DNA of 64,000 nt from CBDHEY01 sp965262305 (GTDB lineage Bacteria; Pseudomonadota; Gammaproteobacteria; Pseudomonadales; Cellvibrionaceae): contig CBDHEY010000002.1 of assembly GCA_965262305.1 (NCBI GenBank), positions 620,001 to 684,000 of the forward strand, read 5' to 3'. The position numbers and the translations under genes are program-made. Shown here piece by piece: positions 17,151-26,624 of the stretch. The notes under the pieces are model-generated. The model did no database searches. It saw only the letters and a program-made list of their open reading frames with translations, and had not been told where the DNA came from. Each line of letters begins with the position of its first letter. The stretch's first letter is position 1.

Positions 17151-17366
17151 CTAGTAGAGGCGCTGGAATTTACGGTTTTCACGTTGCATTTTTTTTGCGT
17201 GGCGCTTTACAGCTGCTGCAGCCTTACGCTTACGAACCCAAGTAGGTTTTTCGTAGAATTCGCGTCGGCGAACTTCTGCTAAAATACCTGCTTTTTCACA
17301 TGAGCGCTTGAAACGGCGAAGCGCGATATCGAATGGCTCGTTTTCTTTCAGTTTAACTGAAGGCAT
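17151..17366 (-). CDS. rpsU: 30S ribosomal protein S21
   Basis: 71 residues, the usual length. The sequence has the family's core: FDIALRRFKRSCEKAGILAEVRRREFYEKPTWVRKRK and a basic tail. First gene of the rpsU-yqeY-dnaG-rpoD operon. A minus-strand promoter is visible upstream. Confidence 0.98.
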   Translation of the reverse strand: MPSVKLKENEPFDIALRRFKRSCEKAGILAEVRRREFYEKPTWVRKRKAAAAVKRHAKKMQRENRKFQRLY

Positions 17367-17448
17367 TGTTTGACCTATGTTTAGTTAATTATTACGGTCT
17401 AGTCATTAAATATTATAGAGACTAAACCCCAGAATTTCAGGGGGTCGG

Positions 17449-17477
17449 ATTTTATACATAACTGATACAGTCCGCAA
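17449..17477 (-). promoter_or_regulatory. Probable sigma-70 promoter of the rpsU operon
   Basis: On the minus strand: TTGCGG (complement of 17472-17477), 17-base spacer, TAAAAT (complement of 17449-17454). About 80 bases upstream of the rpsU ATG. A short CCCC/GGGG hairpin lies in the leader just downstream. Confidence 0.5.
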
Positions 17478-17637
17478 GTGCTTTCTAAGGCTGAAAATAA
17501 TTGAAATCTGGTTTGATGCAACTACAGCCCGTAAAAGTCGTTGCAGCCATTAATTAACGTCATTTTTCTGTAATCTAATAAGTTTTTTGCTTACAATCGC
17601 GAAAATTTTCAGAATCGAATCTTGAGTAAAGGAAGTA

Positions 17638-18654
17638 ATGCGAGTATTGGGTATAGAGACGTCTTGTGACGAAACCGGTGTTGCCGTTTACGATAACCAA
17701 TTGGGTTTGTTGGGTCACAAACTTTATAGTCAAATCGATATTCATTCAGAGTATGGTGGTGTGGTTCCAGAACTGGCTTCTCGTGATCATGTTCGAAAGC
17801 TACTTCCCTTAACCCAAGAGATTTTAAACGAAACTCAATCAGTTAATAAAATTGATGGAGTTGCTTTCACATCTGGTCCTGGATTGATTGGTGCACTGCT
17901 CGTTGGAGCATGTTTTGGGAGATCGCTTGCTTATGCTTGGGATTGTGCTTCGATTGGTGTTCATCATATGGAAGGGCATTTATTAGCTCCTATGCTTGAA
18001 GATGAGCCGCCAAGCTTTCCTTTTATCGCGCTCTTGGTATCAGGTGGACATACTCAGTTAGTCAAGGTTGAGGCAATTGGCGAATATGAACTTCTTGGTG
18101 AAAGCTTAGATGATGCGGCAGGAGAAGCTTTTGACAAAGCGGCGAAAATGCTAGATTTAGATTATCCTGGTGGTCCTCATATCGCCAAGCTCGCCGAGTC
18201 TGGCGTGTCTTCTCGTTTTAAGTTTCCACGTCCAATGACCGATAGACCAGGTTTAGATTTCAGTTTTAGTGGTTTAAAGACCTATACGTTAAATACTGTG
18301 ACCGCTCATGCACAGGAAGATGGTCTGCCAGATGACCAAACTTGTGCTGATATTGCATGTGCTTTCCAAGACGCCGTTGTCGATACTCTAGTCATTAAAT
18401 GCCGGCGTGCCTTGCAAACTCATAAAATGAATACACTCGTCATTGCTGGAGGTGTATCGGCGAATACACTTTTAAGGGAAAAACTTCATAAAGCTTTAGA
18501 AAAAATTAGTAGTCGGGTTTTTTATGCTCGCAATGAGTTTTGCACTGATAACGGTGCAATGATTGCATTTGCGGGTTGTCAAAGATTGCTGAAGGGGCAT
18601 GATGAACCTTTGAGTGTTAATGTAAAGCCGCGCTGGCACCTGGATACTCTTTAA
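17638..18654 (+). CDS. tsaD: tRNA N6-adenosine threonylcarbamoyltransferase
   Basis: 338 residues, standard length. Makes t6A37 of ANN-decoding tRNAs together with TsaB, TsaE and TsaC. Visible: start VLGIETSCDETGVAVYD, metal-binding His110 and His114 in HMEGH, glycine loop LLVSGGHTQLV, and the C-terminal AGGVSANTLLRE followed by FCTDNGAMIAFAG with its catalytic/metal Asp. ATG has AGGAAG upstream. Divergent from the rpsU operon; folB starts 12 bases on. Confidence 0.97.
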   Translation: MRVLGIETSCDETGVAVYDNQLGLLGHKLYSQIDIHSEYGGVVPELASRDHVRKLLPLTQEILNETQSVNKIDGVAFTSGPGLIGALLVGACFGRSLAYAWDCASIGVHHMEGHLLAPMLEDEPPSFPFIALLVSGGHTQLVKVEAIGEYELLGESLDDAAGEAFDKAAKMLDLDYPGGPHIAKLAESGVSSRFKFPRPMTDRPGLDFSFSGLKTYTLNTVTAHAQEDGLPDDQTCADIACAFQDAVVDTLVIKCRRALQTHKMNTLVIAGGVSANTLLREKLHKALEKISSRVFYARNEFCTDNGAMIAFAGCQRLLKGHDEPLSVNVKPRWHLDTL

Positions 18655-18666
18655 TACGGAAAACCT

Positions 18667-19035
18667 ATGGATATCATTTTTATTAAAGAATTGAAAGTTC
18701 AGGCTATTATCGGCATCTACGATTTTGAAAGAAAAAATGAGCAGCCGGTAATTATTAATATCGCAATGGCAAAAGATCTTGATGAAGCTGCTACATCAGA
18801 AGATCTTGCAAAAACAATAAACTATCAAGATGTTGCAGAGAAAACTAAGAGTCTTGTTATTGAGGGAAAGTTTTTACTTGTTGAAACTATGGCTGAAAAG
18901 ATAGCTTCGATGATTTTGGCGCAGTTTGAAACTCCCTGGGTGAGTATTGAAGTGTCTAAGCCTAATGCGTTGCAAGATGCCAATTTCGTTGGAGTGAAAA
19001 TAGAACGAGGTAAAATAAGTAGTGTTTCAAAGTAA
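18667..19035 (+). CDS. folB: Dihydroneopterin aldolase
   Basis: 122 residues, standard length. Converts dihydroneopterin to 6-hydroxymethyl-dihydropterin in folate synthesis. Conserved: IIGIYDFERKNEQPVIINI at the start, TINYQDVAEKTKSLV and FLLVETMAEKIASMIL in the middle, and VSIEVSKPNAL with the late Lys-Pro. Starts 12 bases after tsaD, so an operon is likely. In Pseudomonas plsY stands between the two; here it is missing. Confidence 0.94.
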   Translation: MDIIFIKELKVQAIIGIYDFERKNEQPVIINIAMAKDLDEAATSEDLAKTINYQDVAEKTKSLVIEGKFLLVETMAEKIASMILAQFETPWVSIEVSKPNALQDANFVGVKIERGKISSVSK

Positions 19036-19274
19036 GCAATTAACGTTATTCGTTTTTAAGTTTAAGAATTCTTTTTCATATCCAAATTTCTGCTAATACT
19101 TCAAATCTTTAAAAACTAAAATTTATTCACGTTTAAGCGCTTTTAAGAATTAAAGCGTAGCGCCGATATTTTTTTCTGATATTAGCAAGATCTTAATAAG
19201 GAACCAATGTTCATTCTCTAAATCTATAATACAACCATTTTCGTAAATTAATTTAATTGATTTGGAGAATAAGA

Positions 19275-19829
19275 ATGCATAGACACTATTATATAAGCGA
19301 TGATTTAGATGATTTGAAAGCCGCAGAAGATGAGTTTTATGAAAATGGTTTTTCAAAACCACAATTACATGTTTTAAGTGAGCAAGACTCTGAACTTGTT
19401 AAGCATCGATTGCATGAGATTGATTCTTTGTCTAAAAGCGACTTAATTCATGGCGGGACGATTGGCGCGATTATTGGTACTATCATCGCGGTAAGTATTT
19501 TAGGTTTCGGTGCATATTCAGGTGCAGAATCAATGGCTGATTGGTTACCTTACTTCTTTTTATCCGTGCTTACTTTTGGGTTTTGTGTATGGGAAGGCGG
19601 TCTATTTGGGATTCAAGTAAAAAATGTTGAGTTTCGTCGTTTTGAAGAAGTTTTAAAAAATGGAATGCATGTATTGTTGATTGATATAAGTGAAGATCAA
19701 CGCAATTCATTGGAGTCAATTGTGAAAAACCACCCTAAACTTTCTTATGCGGGAGTCGGTTCTGCTCGACCTTCATGGTTGATTCATGGGCAAAAGAATT
19801 TTAGTTCAATCGTGCAAACCCTTCCTTAA
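19275..19829 (+). CDS. Conserved two-helix inner-membrane protein (PA0583-like)
   Basis: 184 residues from the ATG at 19275, which has GGAG eight bases upstream (the frame extends to 19257). Starts MHRHYYISDDLDDLKAAEDEF, a conserved opening of a small family I recall from Pseudomonas, where the gene also lies beside cca. A soluble N-terminal alpha/beta part (about 1-60), two membrane helices (about 66-86 and 97-120, GGTIGAIIGTIIAVSILG and LPYFFLSVLTFGFCVWEGG), then a soluble tail. Some databases label it a 'NAD/FAD-utilizing enzyme', which I see no motif to support. Function unknown. Confidence 0.75.
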   Translation: MHRHYYISDDLDDLKAAEDEFYENGFSKPQLHVLSEQDSELVKHRLHEIDSLSKSDLIHGGTIGAIIGTIIAVSILGFGAYSGAESMADWLPYFFLSVLTFGFCVWEGGLFGIQVKNVEFRRFEEVLKNGMHVLLIDISEDQRNSLESIVKNHPKLSYAGVGSARPSWLIHGQKNFSSIVQTLP

Positions 19830-19842
19830 AGTAACTAGACAG

Positions 19843-19890
19843 AAAACAGTAAGCCTTATTCATTGTTTTTTTAAGTGCTTACTGTTTTTT
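19843..19890. terminator. Shared bidirectional terminator
   Basis: AAAACAGTAAGC (19843-19854) pairs perfectly with GCTTACTGTTTT (19877-19888), followed by T on the plus strand and T4 on the minus strand. The right arm overlaps the final codons of the convergent cca gene. Confidence 0.8.
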
Positions 19891-21099
19891 CATTTTTTTT
19901 ATTGTATTTAACCTTTCTTCTCTAATTTTATCTCCTAGTAATTTTCCTTTATAACCCAAAGGTAAAAAATCGTTTGCTTTAATCTTACTTACTTCGTTAA
20001 ATATATTTTCTAAATGTTCCTTTTGAGGGTAGGGTTGATTTTCTAATCCTGTGCGACCTTGTGCATCTGCTTGGCAACATATCAAAAATTTAAAGAAACG
20101 TTCTTGTCGTCGAAATGCGTCGAGTGATTCAAATAATTTTAATATTGTTTCACTTCTTAGTTCAAAAGCTCTATGGCAATGAGTGTGATACTCACAAACA
20201 TTTAAAGCTAAATCACGATAATTATTTGGTATTTTTAACCTGCTGCAAAAATTTTTGGTGAGTTTAATACCTCTTTTTTCATGGGCGATGTGCCTTGGCC
20301 ACTCTTCTTGTGGTGTAGTGCCTTTGCCTAAGTCGTGAACCAAGGTGGCGAAGCGAACTTCAGTATCATCAGATAGTTCAGTCGCTTTTTTTAGCGAAAG
20401 AACAGAATGAACCCCTGTATCTATTTCTGGGTGATGTTTTTCTGGTTGCGGAACGCCAAATAGTTTATCGAGCTCGGGCATAATCACTTCCAGTGCATCA
20501 CAAAGCTTCAAGTTGAGAATAAACTCTTCTGGGTTTTTCTCTTTCAAAGCTTTTAAAAATTCTTGCCATACTCGTTCAGGTACCAAGTGATCGACTTCAC
20601 CTTTGTTCACCATCGATTTCATTAGTTCCAAAGTTTCTGTAGCGACGGTAAAGCCTAAGTGATGATAGCGTGCGGCAAACCTTGCAACTCGAAGAATGCG
20701 AACTGGATCTTCCGAAAAGGCATTGGTTACATGACGCAGTACTTTGTTTGTTAAATCTTTGCGCCCATTATATGGATCAATTATTTCTCCTTTATCGGAC
20801 TCTGCAATAGCATTTATGGTTAAGTCTCGTCTTGCTAGATCTTGCTCTAATGAAATTTCCGAAGATGTATGAAAAGTAAAACCAGTGTATCCTTTACCAG
20901 ACTTTCGTTCGGTTCTGGCTAAGGCATATTCTTCTTTTGTTTCAGGATGCAAAAATACGGGAAAGTCTTTGCCGACAGGTGAAAACCCTTTCTCTATCAT
21001 TAGCTCCGGAGTAGCACCAACGACTACCCAGTCTCTTTCGTGATAAGGATAACCAAGGAGTTTGTCGCGTACTGCTCCTCCGACTAAAAAAAAATTCAT
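19879..21099 (-). CDS. cca: Multifunctional CCA-adding tRNA nucleotidyltransferase
   Basis: 406 residues from the ATG at 21099; an upstream GTG (21132) adds a non-conserved tail. Adds or repairs the 3' CCA of tRNA. Class II features: FLVGGAVRDKLLGYP and ERDWVVVGATPE with the nucleotidyl-transfer Asp pair, RRDLTINAIAES, and RILRVARFAARY. An HD phosphohydrolase domain (about 225-330) contains ATLVHDLGKG, so this is the long form with 2'-phosphatase/phosphodiesterase activity as in E. coli. Confidence 0.96.
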   Translation of the reverse strand: MNFFLVGGAVRDKLLGYPYHERDWVVVGATPELMIEKGFSPVGKDFPVFLHPETKEEYALARTERKSGKGYTGFTFHTSSEISLEQDLARRDLTINAIAESDKGEIIDPYNGRKDLTNKVLRHVTNAFSEDPVRILRVARFAARYHHLGFTVATETLELMKSMVNKGEVDHLVPERVWQEFLKALKEKNPEEFILNLKLCDALEVIMPELDKLFGVPQPEKHHPEIDTGVHSVLSLKKATELSDDTEVRFATLVHDLGKGTTPQEEWPRHIAHEKRGIKLTKNFCSRLKIPNNYRDLALNVCEYHTHCHRAFELRSETILKLFESLDAFRRQERFFKFLICCQADAQGRTGLENQPYPQKEHLENIFNEVSKIKANDFLPLGYKGKLLGDKIREERLNTIKKMKKQ

Positions 21100-21179
21100 A
21101 ATCTTGTTGACGAATTGTTGATAATAGACCACACTTTAGCGCATATCTGAGACGAATTCTATTGTGAAACTTTAATGAA

Positions 21180-21309
21180 CATTTTTATGCAAATTAACAA
21201 GATTAAATCGCACATTGTAGCGCATGCCGCCGCATGGCGTTTGCGCGTCTTTAAATTGTGCTGCGAGCCGAGTTTGCAATGACGTTTTAGTAAAGTTGAA
21301 AACAAAAAG
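21180..21309 (+). ncRNA. Candidate small RNA ending at an orphan terminator
   Basis: Nothing coding lies on the plus strand between cca (minus) and the terminator at 21310. The sequence just before it holds a G+C-rich hairpin: GCGCA ... TGCGC around GCC/GGC near 21219-21246, in AT-rich surroundings. The boundaries are rough and no promoter is assigned. An alternative is that the terminator protects the DMT gene from read-through or acts as an attenuator for it. Confidence 0.3.
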
Positions 21310-21340
21310 GCCGCAGCGTAAGAACTGCGGCTTTTTTTTT
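21305..21340 (+). terminator. Strong orphan rho-independent terminator
   Basis: GCCGCAG (21310-21316) pairs with CTGCGGC (21325-21331), extended by A5/T5 pairing around a bulged G, followed by a T9 run. It precedes the DMT-transporter ATG at 21373 by 33 bases, and no upstream plus-strand gene explains it. Confidence 0.85.
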
Positions 21341-21372
21341 ACATAAAATTTTTAACTAGGGAGGAAAATATT

Positions 21373-22269
21373 ATGCAAGTCGCCATAGCGTATTTTTTTG
21401 CGGTATTGGTTTGGTCTACAACCCCAATTGCAATTCAGTGGAGTAATAGTTCTTTGTCATTCATTGCAGCCGTTACGTTGCGGATGGTAATTGCTTTGGC
21501 TATTTGTGTGATTGCACTTAAGCTGTTACGTAAAACCCTGGTTCAAAGTAAACGAGATTGGCAGGTTTTTTTAGCTGGATCATTGGGTTTTTTCCCGACG
21601 ATGATATTAGTCTATTGGTCAGCTCAATTTATACCTTCTGGATTGATATCGATACTTTTTGGTTTTTTTCCTTTTATGGTGGGATTTTTTTCATTATTTT
21701 TGCTTAATGAAAATATTTTTTCTATCCAACGAACTATTGCCTTGGTCATAGCCGTTGTGGGATTAGTAATAATTAATGGTGAGCAATTACTGTATGGGAA
21801 TATAGGTCTAATTGGTGTGTTGGTAACTCTTTTAGCTGTTGTACTATTTGGATTAAATTCGGCTTGGTTAAAATCTGTTGGCGGTGATATGGATGTATTG
21901 CGACAAATAACTGGTTCGTTGTTGGTCGCCACACCTGGGTTTGTTTTAGCTTGGTGGATAATCGATGGCACGATACCTAAGGAAATTGATTTTAAATCAA
22001 CTGTTGGCGTTGGTTATTTATCATTAGCTGGTTCCGTACTTGGTCATACAGCTTATTTTTATGTTGTTAGGTACTGCTCAGTGCAATCAGTGGGGTTGAT
22101 TACTTTGATAACCCCGGTAATTGCAATGATGATCAGTGTATTTTTTGCGAAGGAACATTACACCTATTGGACGTTGATTGGTTGTGTTTTGATTGTATTT
22201 TCTTTGGCAATATATCAAGGTTTTATATTTAGAAAATTTGGATCTAATACATTGGCATGTAAAGCTTAA
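21373..22269 (+). CDS. EamA/DMT-family metabolite exporter
   Basis: 298 residues, ten predicted membrane helices in two EamA repeats (about 5-130 and 145-285). Typical DMT patches: AVLVWSTTPIAIQWSN at helix 1, FIAAVTLRMVIAL at helix 2, and GYLSLAGSVLGHTAYFYVVRY in the second repeat. Exports amino acids, nucleosides or other metabolites; substrate cannot be told. AGGGAGG-like ribosome site just before the ATG. Convergent with the photolyase gene, 12 bases apart. Confidence 0.85.
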   Translation: MQVAIAYFFAVLVWSTTPIAIQWSNSSLSFIAAVTLRMVIALAICVIALKLLRKTLVQSKRDWQVFLAGSLGFFPTMILVYWSAQFIPSGLISILFGFFPFMVGFFSLFLLNENIFSIQRTIALVIAVVGLVIINGEQLLYGNIGLIGVLVTLLAVVLFGLNSAWLKSVGGDMDVLRQITGSLLVATPGFVLAWWIIDGTIPKEIDFKSTVGVGYLSLAGSVLGHTAYFYVVRYCSVQSVGLITLITPVIAMMISVFFAKEHYTYWTLIGCVLIVFSLAIYQGFIFRKFGSNTLACKA

Positions 22270-22281
22270 ACACTGTTTTGT

Positions 22282-23694
22282 TCAAGATTTTATTGCGGCG
22301 TATGCTTGTAATGCTCGTTCGCGTGCGTAGGTATGATCAACAACTGGGTTGGGGTATGTTTTCCCCAGCTCAATATTTGCTTCTTTCAAAACAATTTCTG
22401 GCGTGTTCCATGGCGTATGTATGTATTTTTCTGGTAGCGATGATAACTCTGGAATCCAAGTTTTAATGTACTCACCTTTTTTATCAAACTTTTGTCCTTG
22501 TACTATTGGATTAAAAATTCGGAAATAGGGTGCTGCATCTGCACCACAGCCTGCAACCCACTGCCAACCCGCCGTATTATTTGCGGGGTCGGCATCGACC
22601 AAAGTATCCATAAACCACCTTGCGCCTTGCTGCCAATGGATCAATAGATGTTTAGTCAAAAACGAGGCAACAATCATTCTTACTCTATTGTGCATCCAGC
22701 CGGTTTTCCAAAGCTGGCGCATTCCTGCATCAACAATTGGATATCCTGTATGTCCTTTTTGCCAATCTATTAGGGCTTTTTCTTCTGCTGACCAAGGAAA
22801 AGCGTTAAATTTTTCTAAAAATGGCGCATTTCTAATGTGTGGGAAGTGGTAGAGTAGATAGTAGCTAAAATCACGCCATACTAGTTGTCGCAAAAATGCT
22901 TCTTGAGATTGAGTTAAGCCAAGTTCGATAAACTTTTTCCAAATATAATGAACCGAAATTTCTCCAAATCTTAAGTGAGGTGAGAGTTGGGATGTTCCTT
23001 CTATTGATGGAAAGTCTCTTAATGTGGAATAATTTTCTCCTACGCTATCAAGGAATTGTTTTAGATTTTCTTTTGCGCCTAGCTCACCTGGTTGCCAGTG
23101 AGTTGAAATTTTGTACTCCCACTGTTTATCTTTTTCATCAATTGAAAATAACTCTAGATTTGAATAATCGAGAGATGTAATTCTATGAATTGATTTCTTT
23201 GTTAGCTGATTTGTGTGTAGGGGAGAAAAATGATTCAGTAAGTTCTTATAAAAGGGCGTGAATACTTTATATGGCGTGCCCAATTTCGTTTTAAATTTTG
23301 TTGGATCTATTAGCAGGTCTTGGAAATACTCATGTAAAGTGGCTTTTGTATTCTCTGCTATTAACGATTTAATTGATTCAATACAAGTCGTTGGGTTTCC
23401 AGAGCAATATATGGAAGAAATATCGTTTTTTTCCAATAACCTGTTCCATATATTGTGCTGGCTTCCATGGAAACATATTAACTCAGACCCTAGTTTTTGG
23501 ATTCTTTTTTGGAGTTGTTCCAAGCTTCGTTTTAACCACCATCGAGCTGCTCCAGTTATTTCGGTATTGATGTTTTCATCATAAATGTAAATGAAAGTAA
23601 GAGATTCTGATGGGCTGAGTTTTTCTAGCGCTTCGTTAAGTGCCAAATTGTGGTGAAGCCGTAAATCGTCACGAAACCAGTATATATTGTGCAC
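22282..23694 (-). CDS. phrB: Deoxyribodipyrimidine photolyase (class I CPD photolyase)
   Basis: 470 residues, standard length. Light-driven repair of UV cyclobutane pyrimidine dimers. The N-terminal alpha/beta antenna domain starts IYWFRDDLRLHHN. The C-terminal FAD domain contains TSQLSPHLRFGEIS, FLRQLVWRDFSYYLL, GYPIVDAGMRQLWKTGWMHNR, DADPANNTAGWQWVAGCGADA and PYFRIFNP, which are the FAD-binding and Trp-electron-chain segments of class I enzymes. The C-terminus is complete. Confidence 0.95.
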   Translation of the reverse strand: MHNIYWFRDDLRLHHNLALNEALEKLSPSESLTFIYIYDENINTEITGAARWWLKRSLEQLQKRIQKLGSELICFHGSQHNIWNRLLEKNDISSIYCSGNPTTCIESIKSLIAENTKATLHEYFQDLLIDPTKFKTKLGTPYKVFTPFYKNLLNHFSPLHTNQLTKKSIHRITSLDYSNLELFSIDEKDKQWEYKISTHWQPGELGAKENLKQFLDSVGENYSTLRDFPSIEGTSQLSPHLRFGEISVHYIWKKFIELGLTQSQEAFLRQLVWRDFSYYLLYHFPHIRNAPFLEKFNAFPWSAEEKALIDWQKGHTGYPIVDAGMRQLWKTGWMHNRVRMIVASFLTKHLLIHWQQGARWFMDTLVDADPANNTAGWQWVAGCGADAAPYFRIFNPIVQGQKFDKKGEYIKTWIPELSSLPEKYIHTPWNTPEIVLKEANIELGKTYPNPVVDHTYARERALQAYAAIKS

Positions 23695-23794
23695 AAGATA
23701 GGTCTAATTTAAAATTTTCTTTTTAGGTGAAAAAGCGTCAGTCGATTACGCAAATAAATTTTAATTTACGGTGTTAGGTCTTGAGTAGATCTTT

Positions 23795-25330
23795 CTATTT
23801 TTTCTTGGGCTCTATCGCAAAATCGCTTTCTAATTCACTTGGAGGACAGTGAAAAGATTGTTTGCTTTCTTTTCCCTCGAAAGAATGTAAGTGAATATCA
23901 AACCCCCATAGGCGATGAACATGTTTCAATACTTCTTCTGCTGATTTGTCTTCTAAAGGCTTACGGTGAAATCGCGTGTGATGTAAAGTGAGTGATCTAT
24001 CTCCTCGCACATCTACGTTGTGAATTTGAATGTTTGGTTCTCTGTTTCCAATATTGTATTGAGCAGAGAGAGCTTCACGTAACCGTTTATACCCAATATC
24101 GTCATGAATTGCGGCTACTTCTATGTCTTCGTTTTCATCATCATCGAGAATGGAAAATAACTTCATATCTCGCATAAGTTTAGGGGAGAGAAACTGGAGT
24201 ATAAAACTCTCATCTTTGAAGTTTCTCATTGCAAATTCTAGCGTCTTTCTCCAATCACTGCCTGCAATATCTGGGAACCATCTTTTATCTTCGTCACTTG
24301 GGTTTTCACATATTCGACGAATGTCCGTCATCATATTAAAACCTAGAGTGTATGGGTTGATACCAGAGAAATAGGGGCTATTATACGGCGGCTGGTAAAT
24401 AACACCTGCATGCGATTGCATAAATTCAATCATAAAGCCTTCAGAAACAAGGCCTCGATCGTACATAGTATTTAAAATCAGGTGATGCCAAAAACAGGCC
24501 CAACCTTCATTCATCACTTGTGTTTGTCTTTGAGGGTAAAAATATTGTGCAATCTTTCTCACGATACGCACAATTTCTCTCTGCCAGGGTTCTAACAAAG
24601 GGGCATTTTTCTCAAAGAAATAAAGAAAGTTTTCTTGCGGCTCGGAAGGAAATCGAAAAATTTCTGGTTTATCGTGTTTTTCAGCTTCTTTAGGAATTGT
24701 TCTCCAAAGATCGTTGACTTGTTTTTGAAGGTATTCTTCACGTTCTTTTTGACGTTCACTCTCTTCTACAGGAGAGAGGGGGAATGGGCGTTTATATCGA
24801 TCTACGCCGTAATTCATGATGGCGTGGCAGGAGTCTAAAATAGATTCGACTTCCTCAATGCCATACCGCTCTTCACATTCGGAAACGTAGTTTCGCGAAA
24901 ACACAAGATAATCAATAATAGACTCAGCGTCGGTCCATGTACGAAACAAATAGTTCCCTTTAAAGAATGAGTTGTGCCCGTATGAAGCATGAGCAATAAC
25001 CAGAGCTTGCATCATCATGGTGTTTTCTTCCATGAGGTATGCGATACATGGGTTTGAGTTAATAACAATCTCGTAGGCTAAGCCCATTTGCCCACGGCTA
25101 TAAGATTGTTCAACATTTAGGAATTGTTTGCCGTATGACCAATGGTTATAGCCTATTGGCATACCTACTGATGCATAAGCATCCATCATTTGTTCGGAGC
25201 TAATAATTTCTATTTGATTAGGGTAGGTGTCTAATTCAAATTCATCAGCAATATTGGCGATTTCGTTATTATATTTTTCGATGAGCTCAAAGGTCCATTC
25301 TGAGCTATCGGATATTAATTTGTTACTCAT
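23795..25330 (-). CDS. spoVR: SpoVR family protein
   Basis: 511 residues, matching YcgB of E. coli. Conserved: MPIGYNHWSYGKQFL, MGLAYEIVINSNPCIAYLMEENTMMMQALVIAHA, NEGWACFWHHLIL, and NPYTLGFNMMTDI. The biochemical role is unknown; in Bacillus SpoVR is needed for spore cortex, and in proteobacteria it is expressed in stress and stationary phase with yeaGH. Start codon overlaps the yeaH stop by four bases (ATGA), so translation is coupled. Confidence 0.92.
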   Translation of the reverse strand: MSNKLISDSSEWTFELIEKYNNEIANIADEFELDTYPNQIEIISSEQMMDAYASVGMPIGYNHWSYGKQFLNVEQSYSRGQMGLAYEIVINSNPCIAYLMEENTMMMQALVIAHASYGHNSFFKGNYLFRTWTDAESIIDYLVFSRNYVSECEERYGIEEVESILDSCHAIMNYGVDRYKRPFPLSPVEESERQKEREEYLQKQVNDLWRTIPKEAEKHDKPEIFRFPSEPQENFLYFFEKNAPLLEPWQREIVRIVRKIAQYFYPQRQTQVMNEGWACFWHHLILNTMYDRGLVSEGFMIEFMQSHAGVIYQPPYNSPYFSGINPYTLGFNMMTDIRRICENPSDEDKRWFPDIAGSDWRKTLEFAMRNFKDESFILQFLSPKLMRDMKLFSILDDDENEDIEVAAIHDDIGYKRLREALSAQYNIGNREPNIQIHNVDVRGDRSLTLHHTRFHRKPLEDKSAEEVLKHVHRLWGFDIHLHSFEGKESKQSFHCPPSELESDFAIEPKKK

Positions 25331-26598
25331 ACCTGTTTCTTCTTAAATAACTCTCGAAATACGGGGTAGATGTCAGATGCACCTTGGATTTGTTCCATCG
25401 CAAAATATTGGTCAAAGTCTTGTCTTACTTTGTTATATGCATGCCATAGCGATTGGTGGGCGCGGGTCGTAATTTCAACGTACGAAAAGTGTTGAACCTT
25501 GTGAAGCAACCTTTCTGTAAGTAAGCGATAGCAAATAGCGGAATCATCGTTCCAATTATCGCCATCTGATGCTTGAGCGCCGTAGATATTCCACTCGCTT
25601 GGTGAATAACGATCTTCAATAATTTCGTCCATCAAATTTAATGCACTAGATACTATGGTTCCGCCGGTTTCTCGGCTATAGAAAAATTCCTCTTCATTTA
25701 CTTCCTTTGCACTAGTGTGATGCCGGATGAAAACAACCTCGATCTTTTCATAATTTCGCTGCAAGAATAGATAAAGAAGAAGAAAAAAACGTTTGGCGAT
25801 ATCTTTGGTTTCTTGAGTCATTGAGCCAGAAACGTCCATCAAACAAAACATCACTGCCCTGGATGTTGGAATTGGATGTTTAACATGTAAATTATACTTT
25901 ACGTCAAAATCGTCAATCCAAGGAACACGTTTTATTCGATTTTTTAGATCTTCAGCTTCAGCCTTTAACGTATTTATTTTTTCTTCATCTAGCGTGGATT
26001 GCGACTCCAGAGATTCTATCTCTTCGGTTATTGCACGCAATTGTTTGCGCTTTTTTCCAGTCAAAGCAATGCGGCGGGAATTCGCAGAACGAAGTGTTCG
26101 TACGATATTGATTCTGCCTGGGGTACCCTCGTTAGCAACACCTGCGCGCCGGTATTCAAATTCTTCAATACCTGCAAGCTGACGTTTTATTAAGTTGGGT
26201 AGTTCAAGATCCTCAAAAACATAATTTAAAAATTCGTCCTGTGTAATTTGAAAAGTAAATTCATCTTCCCCTTCACCAGAATCGCTTGCACCAGACCCAG
26301 AACCGCCAGATCCACCTCCGCCTTCAGGTCTGGGAATATGATCTCCTTGATTAAATCTATCGTTTCCAGGGAGGACACGAGTATTTCGGCCACCTTCGCC
26401 ATGTTGAAAATTTGGTTCGCTGATATCTTTGCGAGGGATAGTGATTTTTTCACCTGACTCCATGTCAGTGATCGAACGCTTATTTACTGCGTCGGAGACC
26501 GCCTTTTTAATGTGTTCTCGATAACGCCTCATAAACCTTTGTCGGTTTACAGTGCTTTTCTTTTTTGCATTGAGGCGTCGATCGATAATGTAATTCAC
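25327..26598 (-). CDS. yeaH: YeaH/YhbH family protein (DUF444)
   Basis: 423 residues. GTG start with AGGAT upstream. Conserved N-terminus (YIIDRRLNAKKKSTVNRQRFMRRYREHI), a Gly/Ser-rich low-complexity linker (about 88-110), and a C-terminal von Willebrand A-like domain with the MIDAS-type DVSGSMTQETKD (about 250-262). A metal-dependent protein-binding role is inferred from the vWA-like domain. Lies between prkA and spoVR, as in other gammaproteobacteria. Confidence 0.92.
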   Translation of the reverse strand: MNYIIDRRLNAKKKSTVNRQRFMRRYREHIKKAVSDAVNKRSITDMESGEKITIPRKDISEPNFQHGEGGRNTRVLPGNDRFNQGDHIPRPEGGGGSGGSGSGASDSGEGEDEFTFQITQDEFLNYVFEDLELPNLIKRQLAGIEEFEYRRAGVANEGTPGRINIVRTLRSANSRRIALTGKKRKQLRAITEEIESLESQSTLDEEKINTLKAEAEDLKNRIKRVPWIDDFDVKYNLHVKHPIPTSRAVMFCLMDVSGSMTQETKDIAKRFFLLLYLFLQRNYEKIEVVFIRHHTSAKEVNEEEFFYSRETGGTIVSSALNLMDEIIEDRYSPSEWNIYGAQASDGDNWNDDSAICYRLLTERLLHKVQHFSYVEITTRAHQSLWHAYNKVRQDFDQYFAMEQIQGASDIYPVFRELFKKKQV

Positions 26599-26624
26599 AC
26601 AGTTATCCTAATGAAATCATATTT

